Source of the DNA: Lutimonas halocynthiae
GTDB taxonomy: Bacteria > Bacteroidota > Bacteroidia > Flavobacteriales > Flavobacteriaceae
Reading direction: 5' to 3'
NCBI RefSeq assembly: GCF_030409835.1
Contig: NZ_JAUFQO010000004.1
Span: 992,001 to 1,056,000 of the forward strand
Length of the DNA stretch: 64,000 nucleotides
The notes under the pieces are model-generated. The model saw only the letters and a list, made by a program, of their open reading frames with translations, made no database searches and was not told the DNA's origin. Of the stretch, positions 34,323 through 43,413 are shown in pieces. A program made the translations under genes and the position numbers. Each line of letters opens with the position of its first letter. Within the stretch, counting starts at the first letter, position 1.

Positions 34323-36746
34323 TTAGGTATGCTGGAGCGTACGCTCGATGATCTCATCCTGTACTCCTTTGTCGAGCTGACAGAAGAAAGCACTAAATCC
34401 GGCTACACGAACCACTAAATCGCGGTAATTTTCCGGGTGTTTCTGTGCATCTCTCAGCTTCTCAGTATCCAGCACATTGAACTGGATGTGGAAGCCCTTA
34501 TTGGCGAACAAAGTCCTGACCAGGGACATCATGCCTTCCCTTCCCTTACGGGTGTCGAGCTGATCCGGCGGAAGCTTGCAGTTCATGTGCGTCGCGGTCC
34601 ACAGGACGGGATCGTTGCCTTTGGCTGCAGACAACACCAGCGCGGTCGCGCCCTTGGTGTCGGTACCCGGCATGGCCGACAGACTGCCATCGGTGAGTGC
34701 CACCCCGGGGTACTTGCCCGTTGGTATTGCACCGGTGAACTTACCCATTAGGTTGTGGATACTCTTGGTGTACTGGTCCAGTCCCCCCTTCCAGTTACGG
34801 TCCAGGTAGAAACCGCCGCCATCCACACTGTTGAAGGCCTTCAGAATACTGTCGTTGACCCTTCTAACCATGAAGTCCACTTCGTCGATGTCGTTGCCGT
34901 ACTTCGGCGCCTCTTCGTAACACATCTTCCTGACATCTTCGTAACCTTCCCAGCTGGCCGCCATGGCCTCCTTGAGTTTCTTCATGGTCAGCTTCTTCTT
35001 GTCGAAGACCAGGTCCTTGACCGCCATCAGCCCGTTGCCGGCATCCACCTGCCCAACAGAGATCTGGGAGACAGTGTAGTAGTTGGCCCCGCCATTCCAC
35101 GTCTCGATACCGCGCTCGCGGCATCCCTTCGTCATGAGGGAACGCCAGGTGCACGGGAGCATTTCGGCGTCCAGCATGCTCGAAATCCAGGCGAACCGGC
35201 GGAGAACATCTTCACAGTATTGAAGCTGTCCCTCAAAGGCGGTGTACAATTCCTCGAAGACTTTGAAGTCCTCCGGATCTCCCGTCTTGGGCCCGACCTG
35301 CTGTTTTGTGCCCGGATCCCAGCCGTTGTTCATGGTCAGCTCGAGAATCTTGCCGAGGTTGGGCTGTCCTTCTACCGGGTGACCGGTTTCGTATTGCGGG
35401 TAGCTTCCCACACAGGCCCCAATAGCGGTGCGTCTGGATTTTTCTAGAGACAAGCCGTCGGGACCCCAAAGATGCAGGGCCCGTTCTACCATCACGTCGG
35501 CGTTGACGAACTGGGGCATGCCCACACCAGTCGCGATGCAGTCGAGGACTTTTTCGATGAATTTGCCCGGCGTCTTTGGGGTCAGCGCACAAGACATCGG
35601 AGGCTGGGGCAGACCCAGATAGGTACATGCATCGACGATCACATAGTCCATCTCCGCAGTGGCGTCCTCACCATTCTCGGTATAGCCCGCAAGGGTGATG
35701 GTCTGTCCCGTGTCGGCAGAATTCTGAAGTGATACCTTCGCGCCATAGTAGTAGTTGAGCTCGTTCAGCTTGATGGTGAGGTTCTGGAACATGAAGACCG
35801 CGTCGTCGTAGTCAAGCAGTCCAGCTGCTTTGTCGGCCTGAAAGTACGGATCCAGTTTCTGGCCCAGGTAGGCCTCCGAGTAGCCGCAGCCGACCTGCTC
35901 GAGCTCTGCGGCGAGGTGAGCGAACCAGTGGGCCTGCATGGCTTCCCGCATATTGCGTGCGGGATGTTCGGGAATATGTTCGCAGGTTTCTGCCAGGGAA
36001 ATCAGCTCCCCTTTGCGGGTTTCGTCCTTTTCCTCTGCTGCCATCTCACGAGCCAGTTTGGCGTAACGGTGCGAGAAGCGAATCATCGCCTCCATCACGA
36101 TGATACTGGCCTCATAGAAGTAGAACTTGGTAGCATTCTCCAGACGCATGTCCAGGGCGTTCATCCGCTCTTTGCAGTCCTTGATTACGCTGGCCAGACC
36201 TTCCTCGTATACCAGAGGGTAGTTGAGGTTGCCACCACCGCCCGGCCACTCATGGAACGAGCAAATAAGCATCGACTCGACAGCGGGGAGTGGACTGTAT
36301 CCGTACCTCTTTTGGAAGATCTCCTCCGAACGGGTCTTCCGCGAACGTGTGTCCCAGTAATTGAGCGCCCATTCGTTGGCCACGCGGTCTTCCTCGGTCG
36401 GTGAGTTTTCCACGGTATTCTCTAGATGCATCCATACTACGTTCCATTCCGGATGGGTGTAGATGGCATTCAGGCTACCGGCCATGGAGCCTACGAAGAG
36501 GTTGTCGTCGATGTAGATATCCTTGCGATCCAGCACTGCTGCAAGGAACTTGGATCGCTTGATGATCTGCTGATAGCCGACGTTTTCCTCGTACACTTCC
36601 TTCATGATCCTCACGCGCTGGAAATCGAGCTGCATGGGGACGCTCCTGTAGAGCTCCTTCAGGTCGTCGATCCGCTTGGTGTCGGTATTGACACGGGCGG
36701 TTCTGACGCCATTTAATGTTTTCTTTTTTTCTACTATTTGTTCCAT
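34323..36746 (-). CDS. Glycyl radical enzyme of unassigned class, GC-rich
   Basis: An 807-residue glycyl radical enzyme. The glycyl loop reads LVVRVAGFSAFFCQLDKG with Gly783, and the thiyl cysteine is Cys445 in AIGACVGSYPQYE. Choline lyase, glycerol and hydroxyproline dehydratases, isethionate lyase and the hydroxyphenylacetate decarboxylase group have GCVE at this place with Glu as base; here it is CVG. Pyruvate formate-lyase has two adjacent Cys, also not seen. Other segments: HEWPGGGGNLNYPLV, TGQTITLAGYTENGED, NGGANYYTVSQISVGQVDAG. The gene is clearly richer in GC than its operon partners, suggesting separate recent acquisition. It acts in the cytosol without oxygen; the substrate is unknown. 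Confidence 0.93.
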   Translation of the reverse strand: MEQIVEKKKTLNGVRTARVNTDTKRIDDLKELYRSVPMQLDFQRVRIMKEVYEENVGYQQIIKRSKFLAAVLDRKDIYIDDNLFVGSMAGSLNAIYTHPEWNVVWMHLENTVENSPTEEDRVANEWALNYWDTRSRKTRSEEIFQKRYGYSPLPAVESMLICSFHEWPGGGGNLNYPLVYEEGLASVIKDCKERMNALDMRLENATKFYFYEASIIVMEAMIRFSHRYAKLAREMAAEEKDETRKGELISLAETCEHIPEHPARNMREAMQAHWFAHLAAELEQVGCGYSEAYLGQKLDPYFQADKAAGLLDYDDAVFMFQNLTIKLNELNYYYGAKVSLQNSADTGQTITLAGYTENGEDATAEMDYVIVDACTYLGLPQPPMSCALTPKTPGKFIEKVLDCIATGVGMPQFVNADVMVERALHLWGPDGLSLEKSRRTAIGACVGSYPQYETGHPVEGQPNLGKILELTMNNGWDPGTKQQVGPKTGDPEDFKVFEELYTAFEGQLQYCEDVLRRFAWISSMLDAEMLPCTWRSLMTKGCRERGIETWNGGANYYTVSQISVGQVDAGNGLMAVKDLVFDKKKLTMKKLKEAMAASWEGYEDVRKMCYEEAPKYGNDIDEVDFMVRRVNDSILKAFNSVDGGGFYLDRNWKGGLDQYTKSIHNLMGKFTGAIPTGKYPGVALTDGSLSAMPGTDTKGATALVLSAAKGNDPVLWTATHMNCKLPPDQLDTRKGREGMMSLVRTLFANKGFHIQFNVLDTEKLRDAQKHPENYRDLVVRVAGFSAFFCQLDKGVQDEIIERTLQHT

Positions 36747-36866
36747 TTTATTAAGTTTTTGGTTTAAACATTTAACTACAATATGGCCCTATGGCAAACA
36801 ATGGTCAAGGTGGTTTGTATCTCATATAATTCATATCTTCTTTATTGAATACCTCGTTTTTAGTAA

Positions 36867-38618
36867 TCATTCTTCTTTTCTTTCAGAATTTCGTGTTTGG
36901 TGTGCCAGATCTGGATTGATACTGAACACGGCATCGAACTGGGTCAGGTGGACCTCACCGGTCAGCTCTTTCAGGAAATGAGAGCGTTTCAGGCGATCCA
37001 TCACAGGACCTTTTACTTCTGACAGGTGAAAAGTGATCCCGCCATCCTTCAATCGCTGATTAATTGTCTCAAGACTTTCCAATGCAGAACTGTCAATATC
37101 ATTTATCGCAGCACATTCCAGGATAACATCACGGATTTCAGGATTGGCAGCAACACCTCCATTGATCTGATCTTCAATAAATCTGGCATTCGGAAAATAG
37201 AGGCTCTCATCTACGCGCAGTGAAAGTATTGAGGGATCGGTTACTACAGCATGACGTTTCACATTACGGAAATGATCTGTTCCCGGGATCTGACCAACCA
37301 CAGCTACATGCGGCCGTGATGTTTTATAGAGGTGCAGACAGATAGAGAGTGCTACACCAACAATAAGACCCGCCTCGATTCCTTCTATCCAGGTAACCAG
37401 GATCGTGGCTACCATTGCTGCAAAATCTGTTTTGGAATAAACATAGGTGCGTTTAAGTGCGCCCACATCCACAAGTGATAAAACCGCTGCAATAATAATT
37501 GCACCAAGTACTGCTTTTGGCAGGAAGAACAATAACGGTGTGAGAAACAAGGTAGCAATAGCGATGCCGATGGCTGTATATCCTCCGGCAGCAGGCGTTT
37601 CTGCTCCAGCATCAAAATTGACAACCGAACGAGATAATCCCCCGGTCACGGGAAATCCTCCCGAGAGTGCTGAACCAACGTTTGAAGCTCCAAGTGCGAT
37701 CAATTCCTGATCGGGATCAACCCGTTGGCGGCGTTTTGCAGCTAGTGTCATCGCTACGGAAATGGATTCCACATATCCTACTATGGCTATCAGCAGAGCC
37801 GGAACAGCGAGTCCTGACCAGAGTCCCAAATCAATTGGAGGCATAGCAATTTCGGGCAGACCTTCGGGTACGAAGCCAACAACAGTAACGCCGTTATCGT
37901 CCAGCCTGAAGATCCCAACCACTAGAATTGCTGCTACTAAAGAAGCAACGGGACCTGCTTTAGCAAGCATACTTGCAGCTCTTTCCCCTAGTCCTAATTT
38001 TATCAGGAGCGGCTTAAGTTTACTTCGCACCCAGAAGAGAAAGATCAGTGAGATCACACCAATGAGTGCAGTATAAAGATGGATATCCCCGATACTGCCA
38101 ATGATCGAACCAACAAGGTCAAACAGCGCCTCTCCATGAATTTGAATGCCCAGTAATGGGCCTAGCTGGCTTGCTGCAATATGTACACCTGAAGCAGTTA
38201 TGAAACCGGCAATAACGGGATGACTGAGAAAGTTTGCGAAAAACCCGAGTCGCAACAGGCCCATAATAATCAGCATCAATCCGGAGATCAGTGCCAGGGC
38301 AATGGCTGCTCCTAAATATTCGGGGGTTCCCTGTGCTGCCAATGGAGCCACAGCCGCTGCGGTCATAAGACTGCCCACTGCTACAGGACCAACTGCAAGT
38401 GTACGGGAAGTTCCAAAAATTGTATACAGAATAAGTGGTGCTATTGAGGCATACAGCCCCACTTCCGCTGGTAATCCAGCTAGCTGTGCATAGGCCAGAG
38501 ACTGCGGAATCAGCATCATTGTCACGATCACACCGGTAATCAGGTCGTTGATAAACGTCTTACCTGAGTATTGGGTTCCCCATTCGAGGATAGGAAAATA
38601 TTTCCGTAAATAATCCAT
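36867..38618 (-). CDS. SulP-family anion transporter with STAS domain
   Basis: A 583-residue SLC26/SulP transporter. The membrane part (about 25-430) starts with the family signature DLITGVIVTMMLIPQSLAYA and LAGLPAEVGLYASI, and contains GGFPVTGGLSRSVVNFDAGA. The C-terminal STAS domain (about 455-570) shows ILECAAINDIDSSALESLE. SulP members carry sulfate, bicarbonate or dicarboxylates; specificity is not readable. It lies 120 bases upstream of the glycyl radical gene and 14 bases downstream of the SBF transporter gene, so it is part of the same transcription direction and probably the same unit. Confidence 0.93.
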   Translation of the reverse strand: MDYLRKYFPILEWGTQYSGKTFINDLITGVIVTMMLIPQSLAYAQLAGLPAEVGLYASIAPLILYTIFGTSRTLAVGPVAVGSLMTAAAVAPLAAQGTPEYLGAAIALALISGLMLIIMGLLRLGFFANFLSHPVIAGFITASGVHIAASQLGPLLGIQIHGEALFDLVGSIIGSIGDIHLYTALIGVISLIFLFWVRSKLKPLLIKLGLGERAASMLAKAGPVASLVAAILVVGIFRLDDNGVTVVGFVPEGLPEIAMPPIDLGLWSGLAVPALLIAIVGYVESISVAMTLAAKRRQRVDPDQELIALGASNVGSALSGGFPVTGGLSRSVVNFDAGAETPAAGGYTAIGIAIATLFLTPLLFFLPKAVLGAIIIAAVLSLVDVGALKRTYVYSKTDFAAMVATILVTWIEGIEAGLIVGVALSICLHLYKTSRPHVAVVGQIPGTDHFRNVKRHAVVTDPSILSLRVDESLYFPNARFIEDQINGGVAANPEIRDVILECAAINDIDSSALESLETINQRLKDGGITFHLSEVKGPVMDRLKRSHFLKELTGEVHLTQFDAVFSINPDLAHQTRNSERKEE

Positions 38619-38632
38619 AGTACTTCTTTTTT

Positions 38633-39511
38633 TTATGTTGAATTTTGCGCAACGCTTTTAAAAGCCTGCTTACCAAAAATTCGGGCTGCAATAGCTGCGA
38701 TTACAAACGACCATAAAATAAACATGATGATATATGTGATGACGAGCGGGTCAAGGTCTGGAACAGTCATTGCAGCAAGTAAGACCACAGCGCCATTACG
38801 TGTGAGCATGCCCAGGGACATAACGCTGCGCTGATTTTGTTTCATACCAAAACCAATACGATACGTTATCCATCCTATGATAACCATAAAAATTGTCATT
38901 GAAAGAAGGCCAAAACTTCCTACCGTAGCCAGCATTTCAGGGGAATAGAGTGCGAACGACCAGATTATTGTAGCCAACGCACTGAGCTTGGCGATCAAGT
39001 TAACTAACGGAAAGATTTTATTGGATACCGTCTCCATATAGTGTTTGAGTGCTAGTCCGATCATCAATGGGATTAGCATACTTAAGAGAAATAATTTTAC
39101 AAGAGCTCCGAGGCTGAGCGTTACCCCTTTGATAAGGAAAGGAGCTAACAGTGGCATAAAAATTATTGTGCCAATGGCTACCAGTGGAAACAGTGCGCTT
39201 GCAAAGTTCATGTCTCCATCAGCTTTTGTCACCATCAGCGGGAGAAACGGTGCACATGGCGCCAGACTGCAAAGGAGCAAACCAATTACAAATGGTTCTG
39301 AAAGAGGAAGAATCCAGGCAGTCAGGAGGCCTATTGCGGGCCCCAGCACCCAGCCCCACACAAAGATCAGCACCAGGGCTTTCTTATTCTTTAATCCCAC
39401 GATAAGCTCTGGCATTTTTGCCTGGAGTCCCATGATTGCGAGGTTCGACACGGTAAAAATAAACACCAATGGCTCAAATGTGTTTTCAAGAAATTGCAAT
39501 ATCTGGTTCAT
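38633..39511 (-). CDS. SBF-like (bile acid:Na+ symporter superfamily) transporter
   Basis: From MNQILQFLENTFEPLVFIFT at 39511 the product is 292 residues; the start is chosen for the purine-rich AGAAAGAAG seven bases upstream and for the fit to the family. About nine to ten membrane helices are predicted, with the SBF superfamily feature LCSLAPCAPFLPLMVTKADG in the fourth/fifth helix region and MLTRNGAVVLLAAM near the end. Relatives move bile acids, organic anions, arsenite or sulfonates. Given the neighbouring SulP and rhodanese genes, an organic sulfur or organic acid substrate is plausible but unproven. Confidence 0.82.
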   Translation of the reverse strand: MNQILQFLENTFEPLVFIFTVSNLAIMGLQAKMPELIVGLKNKKALVLIFVWGWVLGPAIGLLTAWILPLSEPFVIGLLLCSLAPCAPFLPLMVTKADGDMNFASALFPLVAIGTIIFMPLLAPFLIKGVTLSLGALVKLFLLSMLIPLMIGLALKHYMETVSNKIFPLVNLIAKLSALATIIWSFALYSPEMLATVGSFGLLSMTIFMVIIGWITYRIGFGMKQNQRSVMSLGMLTRNGAVVLLAAMTVPDLDPLVITYIIMFILWSFVIAAIAARIFGKQAFKSVAQNST

Positions 39512-39619
39512 ATCTTTCTTCTTTCTATTAGATTCAATATTACTGGCCAATTGGGCATATTCAGATTATTTAATCCATGTAAAACTTTGGTACTCATAAC
39601 AAGTTTTCGGCCATGGCAA

Positions 39620-41326
39620 CTATTCATACTTTTCAACATCAAGCAAATAATTATGTGCACGTGAGAGCATTCCTCCGGATATATTCCTGACCTTGAAACC
39701 ATTTTGCAAAAGGATACGTGTTGCGTAGTATGAACGCTGTCCGGAGCGGCAAAAGACATTGATCTCTTTGTCTTTTGGCAGTTCATCCAAACGACTTCTC
39801 AGCTCTGCTATTGGAATGTTGAAGGCTCCGGGTACGTTCTCAACAGTTAGTTCAACTGGGTGACGCACATCGAGCAGGAAACCATCTTTGGCGGTACTCC
39901 AATGGCTGATTGGCATATCGCCCCGTAAAATATCTGCAGCTATCATTCCGGCAAAATTCACCGGGTCTTTTGCGCTACCAAATTGAGGTGCATAACAAAG
40001 CTCAGTTTCTTCAAGATCGTACACTGTGGCTCCCATCTGGATCAGGGCAGCTATTGTACTTATCCGCTTATCCACACCATTCTTGCCAAGTGCCTGTGCT
40101 CCCAGTAGCAGCCCGTCCGATTTCCGGAAGAGGACTTTTATGGCGATAGGCGTGGCGCCCGGATAATAACCGGCGTTTGAATTAGGATAGAGATAGTACT
40201 TTTCGTAATCTGTATCTCCCAGGCGCTTTAGAGTCTTTTCACTGGTACCCGTCCAGGCAATCGCAGCTCCAAAAAGCCCTATAATCGCAGTGCCCTGGGT
40301 GCCGCGGAAGTAGGAATCGCACCCTGCAATTACATCAGCGGCGATTCTTCCCTGGCGGTTAGCCGGACCAGCGAGCGCAATATGGCTCCACTCACCTGTA
40401 ACAAAATCCTTGACTTCAATAACATCGCCAACGGCAAAGATATCCGGATCGCTGGTGTGCATTTGATCGTCTACCCGAATCCCACCGCGTTCGCCAATTT
40501 CCAGACCGGCCGTTTTTGCCAGCGTGGTATCTGGCCGTACACCAATTGCGAGGATTACAATATCCCCTGGATAGGATTTACCGGATTGAGTTTCCACCTC
40601 AATACCGCCGTTGGCAGCCTTCTTGAATCCGGTTACGCCATCATCAAGCACTAGGCGGATACCATGCTCCTTCATATAAGACTCGACCACACGGGCATGT
40701 TCCCGATCAATATGGGACAGAATCTGGTCACCCCTTTGGATAATGGTTACTTCGAATCCACGATGAATCAGGTTTTCTGCTGTTTCCAGACCAATAAAAC
40801 CGCCACCAACAACCACTGCACGGGTTTTAGGCCTCACAGTCTGGAATCCGGAATACAGATGCATTCCAGCCAGAAATGCGGTGCCACGTTCGAGCCACTC
40901 CCGGATTTGCCGGGCGTCTGGCACGGTCCTCACATGAAATATGCCCGGGAGATCTATTCCCGGAAGGGGCGGGCGAACAGAGGCTGCCCCGGGAGACAGC
41001 ACCAGTTTGTCATAGGATTCGGTGCTTTCCTTCCCGCTTTCTAAATCACGCAATGTAATTGTCTTTTCCTTTGGGGAGATACCCACGGCCTCGCAGTTTG
41101 TCCGGACCTTAATACCAAATACTGTACGGAAGAGCTCCTCATTTGCAACAAGGAGGCTCGATTCTTCTTCTATCACACCTCCGACATGGTAAGGTAAACC
41201 GCAGTTTGCATATGAAACATAGGGTCCACGCTCTACCATGATAATTTCTGCTTTTTCATCTAACCTGCGCAAGCGTGCCGCACAGGATGCCCCTCCTGCT
41301 ACTCCACCAACAATAATTACTTTCAT
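39620..41326 (-). CDS. CoA-disulfide reductase with C-terminal rhodanese domain
   Basis: A 568-residue flavoprotein of the CoADR-Rhd type. The FAD Rossmann motif is MKVIIVGGVAGGASCAARLR, and the single redox Cys42 lies in SYANCGLPYH. The NAD(P) motif is VVVGGGFIGLETAENL, the second FAD motif is DIFAVGDVIEV, and a dimerisation domain follows (about 345-455). The rhodanese domain (about 465-568) has its Cys in VFCRSGQRSYYATR. Relatives reduce CoA disulfide or CoA persulfide, or transfer sulfane sulfur. It links island G to sulfur handling. The next gene upstream encodes an exported rhodanese, 57 bases away. Confidence 0.92.
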   Translation of the reverse strand: MKVIIVGGVAGGASCAARLRRLDEKAEIIMVERGPYVSYANCGLPYHVGGVIEEESSLLVANEELFRTVFGIKVRTNCEAVGISPKEKTITLRDLESGKESTESYDKLVLSPGAASVRPPLPGIDLPGIFHVRTVPDARQIREWLERGTAFLAGMHLYSGFQTVRPKTRAVVVGGGFIGLETAENLIHRGFEVTIIQRGDQILSHIDREHARVVESYMKEHGIRLVLDDGVTGFKKAANGGIEVETQSGKSYPGDIVILAIGVRPDTTLAKTAGLEIGERGGIRVDDQMHTSDPDIFAVGDVIEVKDFVTGEWSHIALAGPANRQGRIAADVIAGCDSYFRGTQGTAIIGLFGAAIAWTGTSEKTLKRLGDTDYEKYYLYPNSNAGYYPGATPIAIKVLFRKSDGLLLGAQALGKNGVDKRISTIAALIQMGATVYDLEETELCYAPQFGSAKDPVNFAGMIAADILRGDMPISHWSTAKDGFLLDVRHPVELTVENVPGAFNIPIAELRSRLDELPKDKEINVFCRSGQRSYYATRILLQNGFKVRNISGGMLSRAHNYLLDVEKYE

Positions 41327-41383
41327 ATAATAGATTCTTTAAATTGGTTTATGTTATGCGGATAATGATCTTTTTATACTTTC

Positions 41384-41986
41384 TCATTCTTCGGGAAGTT
41401 TCATTTTATTCGGATTAATTTCATAGGTCCAGGGCAACCCGGAATTTTTCCAGCCATTTTTCATTCTCTTTCCCTTATAAAGACTTTCCGGATCTTTAAC
41501 CGTATCGCCTTCCATGCCATCAATAATATTGTAGAGGTTTTTAAACCCATTCTTGGCAAGTATATTTATGGCCATGGCACTGCGGCCCCCGGAACGGCAT
41601 GTAACCATTATGGTATCTTCTGGTCCGAACTGATCTTTCACCAGGTCAACGAATTCTGCATTGGGTTCTATAGAATAATGTTCCTTTGATTCATCCCATT
41701 CGTAGGTCTGAAATGCCAGAGGAATATTCCAGGCCATTTCAGCATGACCAATAAAAATATATTCCTCGGGTGTCCGGACATCGAGAACTTTCACCTTTTC
41801 GGGATCGGCCTGCCATTTTTCATAGGCTTCCTTCGCTGTTAAATAAAGTCCCACAACGGTTTGTTTACCCTTGGGAATTTCGTGTTTCGCCTCCTGGCCA
41901 TATCCGGAATTGGCAGGGGTAAGACTCGTTATTAAAACGAGAGAAAGGATCAGTTTTGCAGAAGTACTATTGTATGTATGTGCCAT
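41384..41986 (-). CDS. Exported rhodanese-like protein
   Basis: A 200-residue protein with a signal peptide (LILSLVLITSLTPANS, about 10-28). A single rhodanese domain covers about 50-165: VKVLDVRTPEEYIFIGHAEM and the catalytic Cys in VTCRSGGRSAMA (CRSGGR loop). The C-terminal tail (KNSGLPWTYEINPNKMKLPE) is specific to this subgroup. It would act in the periplasm, probably on thiosulfate or persulfides, or only bind anions. It is co-directional with the CoADR-rhodanese gene 57 bases downstream. Confidence 0.9.
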   Translation of the reverse strand: MAHTYNSTSAKLILSLVLITSLTPANSGYGQEAKHEIPKGKQTVVGLYLTAKEAYEKWQADPEKVKVLDVRTPEEYIFIGHAEMAWNIPLAFQTYEWDESKEHYSIEPNAEFVDLVKDQFGPEDTIMVTCRSGGRSAMAINILAKNGFKNLYNIIDGMEGDTVKDPESLYKGKRMKNGWKNSGLPWTYEINPNKMKLPEE

Positions 41987-42164
41987 CTTATATATGTGTT
42001 ATCTTATAAAGTAATGAGAAAAAAGCTTACAAAACAATAACACAATAGTGGTATGTATGGTTGTTATAGAGGATATTGCAACCCGCAGGGAACCTTGGAA
42101 ACGCAGGGTTCGCGCTCTGCATAATAATTTGAAATTTTACATCCAGTTGGTGATAATGGATGCT

Positions 42165-42208
42165 CAGGAAAGGCCGCCAGCTGCTCCGCCAATTGTGATC
42201 ACTTTCAT
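42165..42208 (-). pseudogene. N-terminal remnant of a CoADR-like flavoprotein
   Basis: From an ATG at 42208 the frame reads MKVITIGGAAGGLS and stops. This is the FAD-binding start of a second pyridine nucleotide-disulfide oxidoreductase, similar to MKVIIVGGVAGGAS in the intact gene at 39620-41326. Nothing recognisable follows. It suggests that the gene was once present twice, or that the present gene replaced an earlier one. Confidence 0.5.
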
Positions 42209-42231
42209 ATATTTAATTATTAATATTTGGC

Positions 42232-43020
42232 TTAAATATTGAATCCTAATTTTATCATGGGCCCGAATATTTTCATATTATACCTGAAACGATTTGCACC
42301 TGTTCCCTCGTCGTAGTCCATTGAAAGAATCCTGTAGCCTGTTGTAAGTTGAAACACTTGAGTGAACCTGTAACCGACCAAGCCCTGGAGTTGGTATGAA
42401 ATGTCTGAGCCTATACCAAATCCACCAACATCTCCCCGAAATTGAAACATCCACTTATTGTTTATGTCTCCGGTCACTCTAACCAATACGATAGGGTCAA
42501 TCCATGTTTCGGATATTTCGGCACTTAGGGGTGTTGTTCCCCCACCAATCTCATTGCGATTAATATCCAGGTCGGCTTGAATATTATTCAGTCTTCCGCC
42601 AATTCCTGCCTCTAAAAATGGTAAAACGCGGTAAAGACCCGCAAATTCCCAGGCCCACTGCTGAGCATTAAGATCTCCCGAACCGATGAGAATACCCGGT
42701 GTAACATCCTGTTCCAGATTCATATAGAGTAAATCTGACGTAATCGCCCAATCATCATTATGGGCCTCCAGATAGAGCATGCCTCCAATACGGAGTTTAC
42801 TAAAAATATCACCGGGATTGGCATCTACTTCTACCTCTGGAAGGTTTCTTATACCAATATCCCCAGCCATATTTGGAAATAAAAGGTAGGGTTCAATTAG
42901 GAATCCCCACTTATTTTCCGGAACAACATTTTGAGTAAAAGCATTTGAGGCAATCAAGACCATTAGTATTCCAATGAGTAATTTATTGACCCGTGGCCAT
43001 GAAACTTTATTTATAAACAT
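42232..43020 (-). CDS. Exported outer-membrane beta-barrel protein
   Basis: A 262-residue protein with a signal peptide (LLIGILMVLIASNAFTQ). The rest is a series of amphipathic strands: KWGFLIEPYLLFPNMAGDIG, IGGMLYLEAHNDDWAITSDL, WAWEFAGLYRVLPFLEAGIG, FQLTTGYRILSMDYDEG, and a final MKIFGPMIKLGFNI strand. This suggests an eight- to ten-stranded outer-membrane barrel of the kind found in many Gram-negative gene sets with no fixed function. It starts 12 bases after the stop of the lone receiver gene, so the two are co-transcribed. Confidence 0.75.
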   Translation of the reverse strand: MFINKVSWPRVNKLLIGILMVLIASNAFTQNVVPENKWGFLIEPYLLFPNMAGDIGIRNLPEVEVDANPGDIFSKLRIGGMLYLEAHNDDWAITSDLLYMNLEQDVTPGILIGSGDLNAQQWAWEFAGLYRVLPFLEAGIGGRLNNIQADLDINRNEIGGGTTPLSAEISETWIDPIVLVRVTGDINNKWMFQFRGDVGGFGIGSDISYQLQGLVGYRFTQVFQLTTGYRILSMDYDEGTGANRFRYNMKIFGPMIKLGFNI

Positions 43021-43032
43021 TTTACTTCTTTT

Positions 43033-43413
43033 TTAGATGTTTCCTTTTCTGACCATGGCCCATTTAATAGCATCGATTAGTGCCAGGCCATCAACCGGTT
43101 TATTAAAAAACCCGACAGCATTTAGCTCCCTGGCTTTCATTCTTGTTTCTTCATTATAATCAGAAGTGATGAAAATGACTACGAGATTTTGATCAGACTT
43201 TGAAAGTTTCTCTTTTAGCTCGGTAGTCTCAAAACCAGATATAAGCGGATCCAGTAAAATGCAACCATATTTTTCTGTCTTTATCAACTTCAGGAATTCA
43301 TTAAAACCTGCGAAAAAGCGTACATTAAAACCTGCAGCGTTTAGTAACCGGGTTAGGCCAATTCTAGCTGAGAGATCATCATCAACCACAAACACTTGTT
43401 GCCCAATTTTCAT
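43033..43413 (-). CDS. Stand-alone receiver-domain protein
   Basis: A 126-residue receiver domain with no output domain. It has the acidic patch VDDDLSARIGLTRLL, a phosphoacceptor Asp in GCILLDPLISGFE, FITSDYNEETR and the Lys in FFNKPVDGLAL. It resembles the receiver of the regulator at 44004-44660 (VDDDLSVRRGITRLV, GCIILDVRMPEMTG, LTKPVDVDEL), so it is probably a duplicate that lost the HTH part. It may compete for phosphate from the kinase at 44666-46798 or act on a protein partner. It precedes the barrel gene by 12 bases. Confidence 0.88.
   Translation of the reverse strand: MKIGQQVFVVDDDLSARIGLTRLLNAAGFNVRFFAGFNEFLKLIKTEKYGCILLDPLISGFETTELKEKLSKSDQNLVVIFITSDYNEETRMKARELNAVGFFNKPVDGLALIDAIKWAMVRKGNI

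Noticed and set aside
34755-35447. Long plus-strand open frame (230 codons) over the glycyl radical gene
   Set aside because: It is antisense to a GC-rich, well-supported gene; such genes lack stops in the opposite frame, and the translation matches no known pattern.
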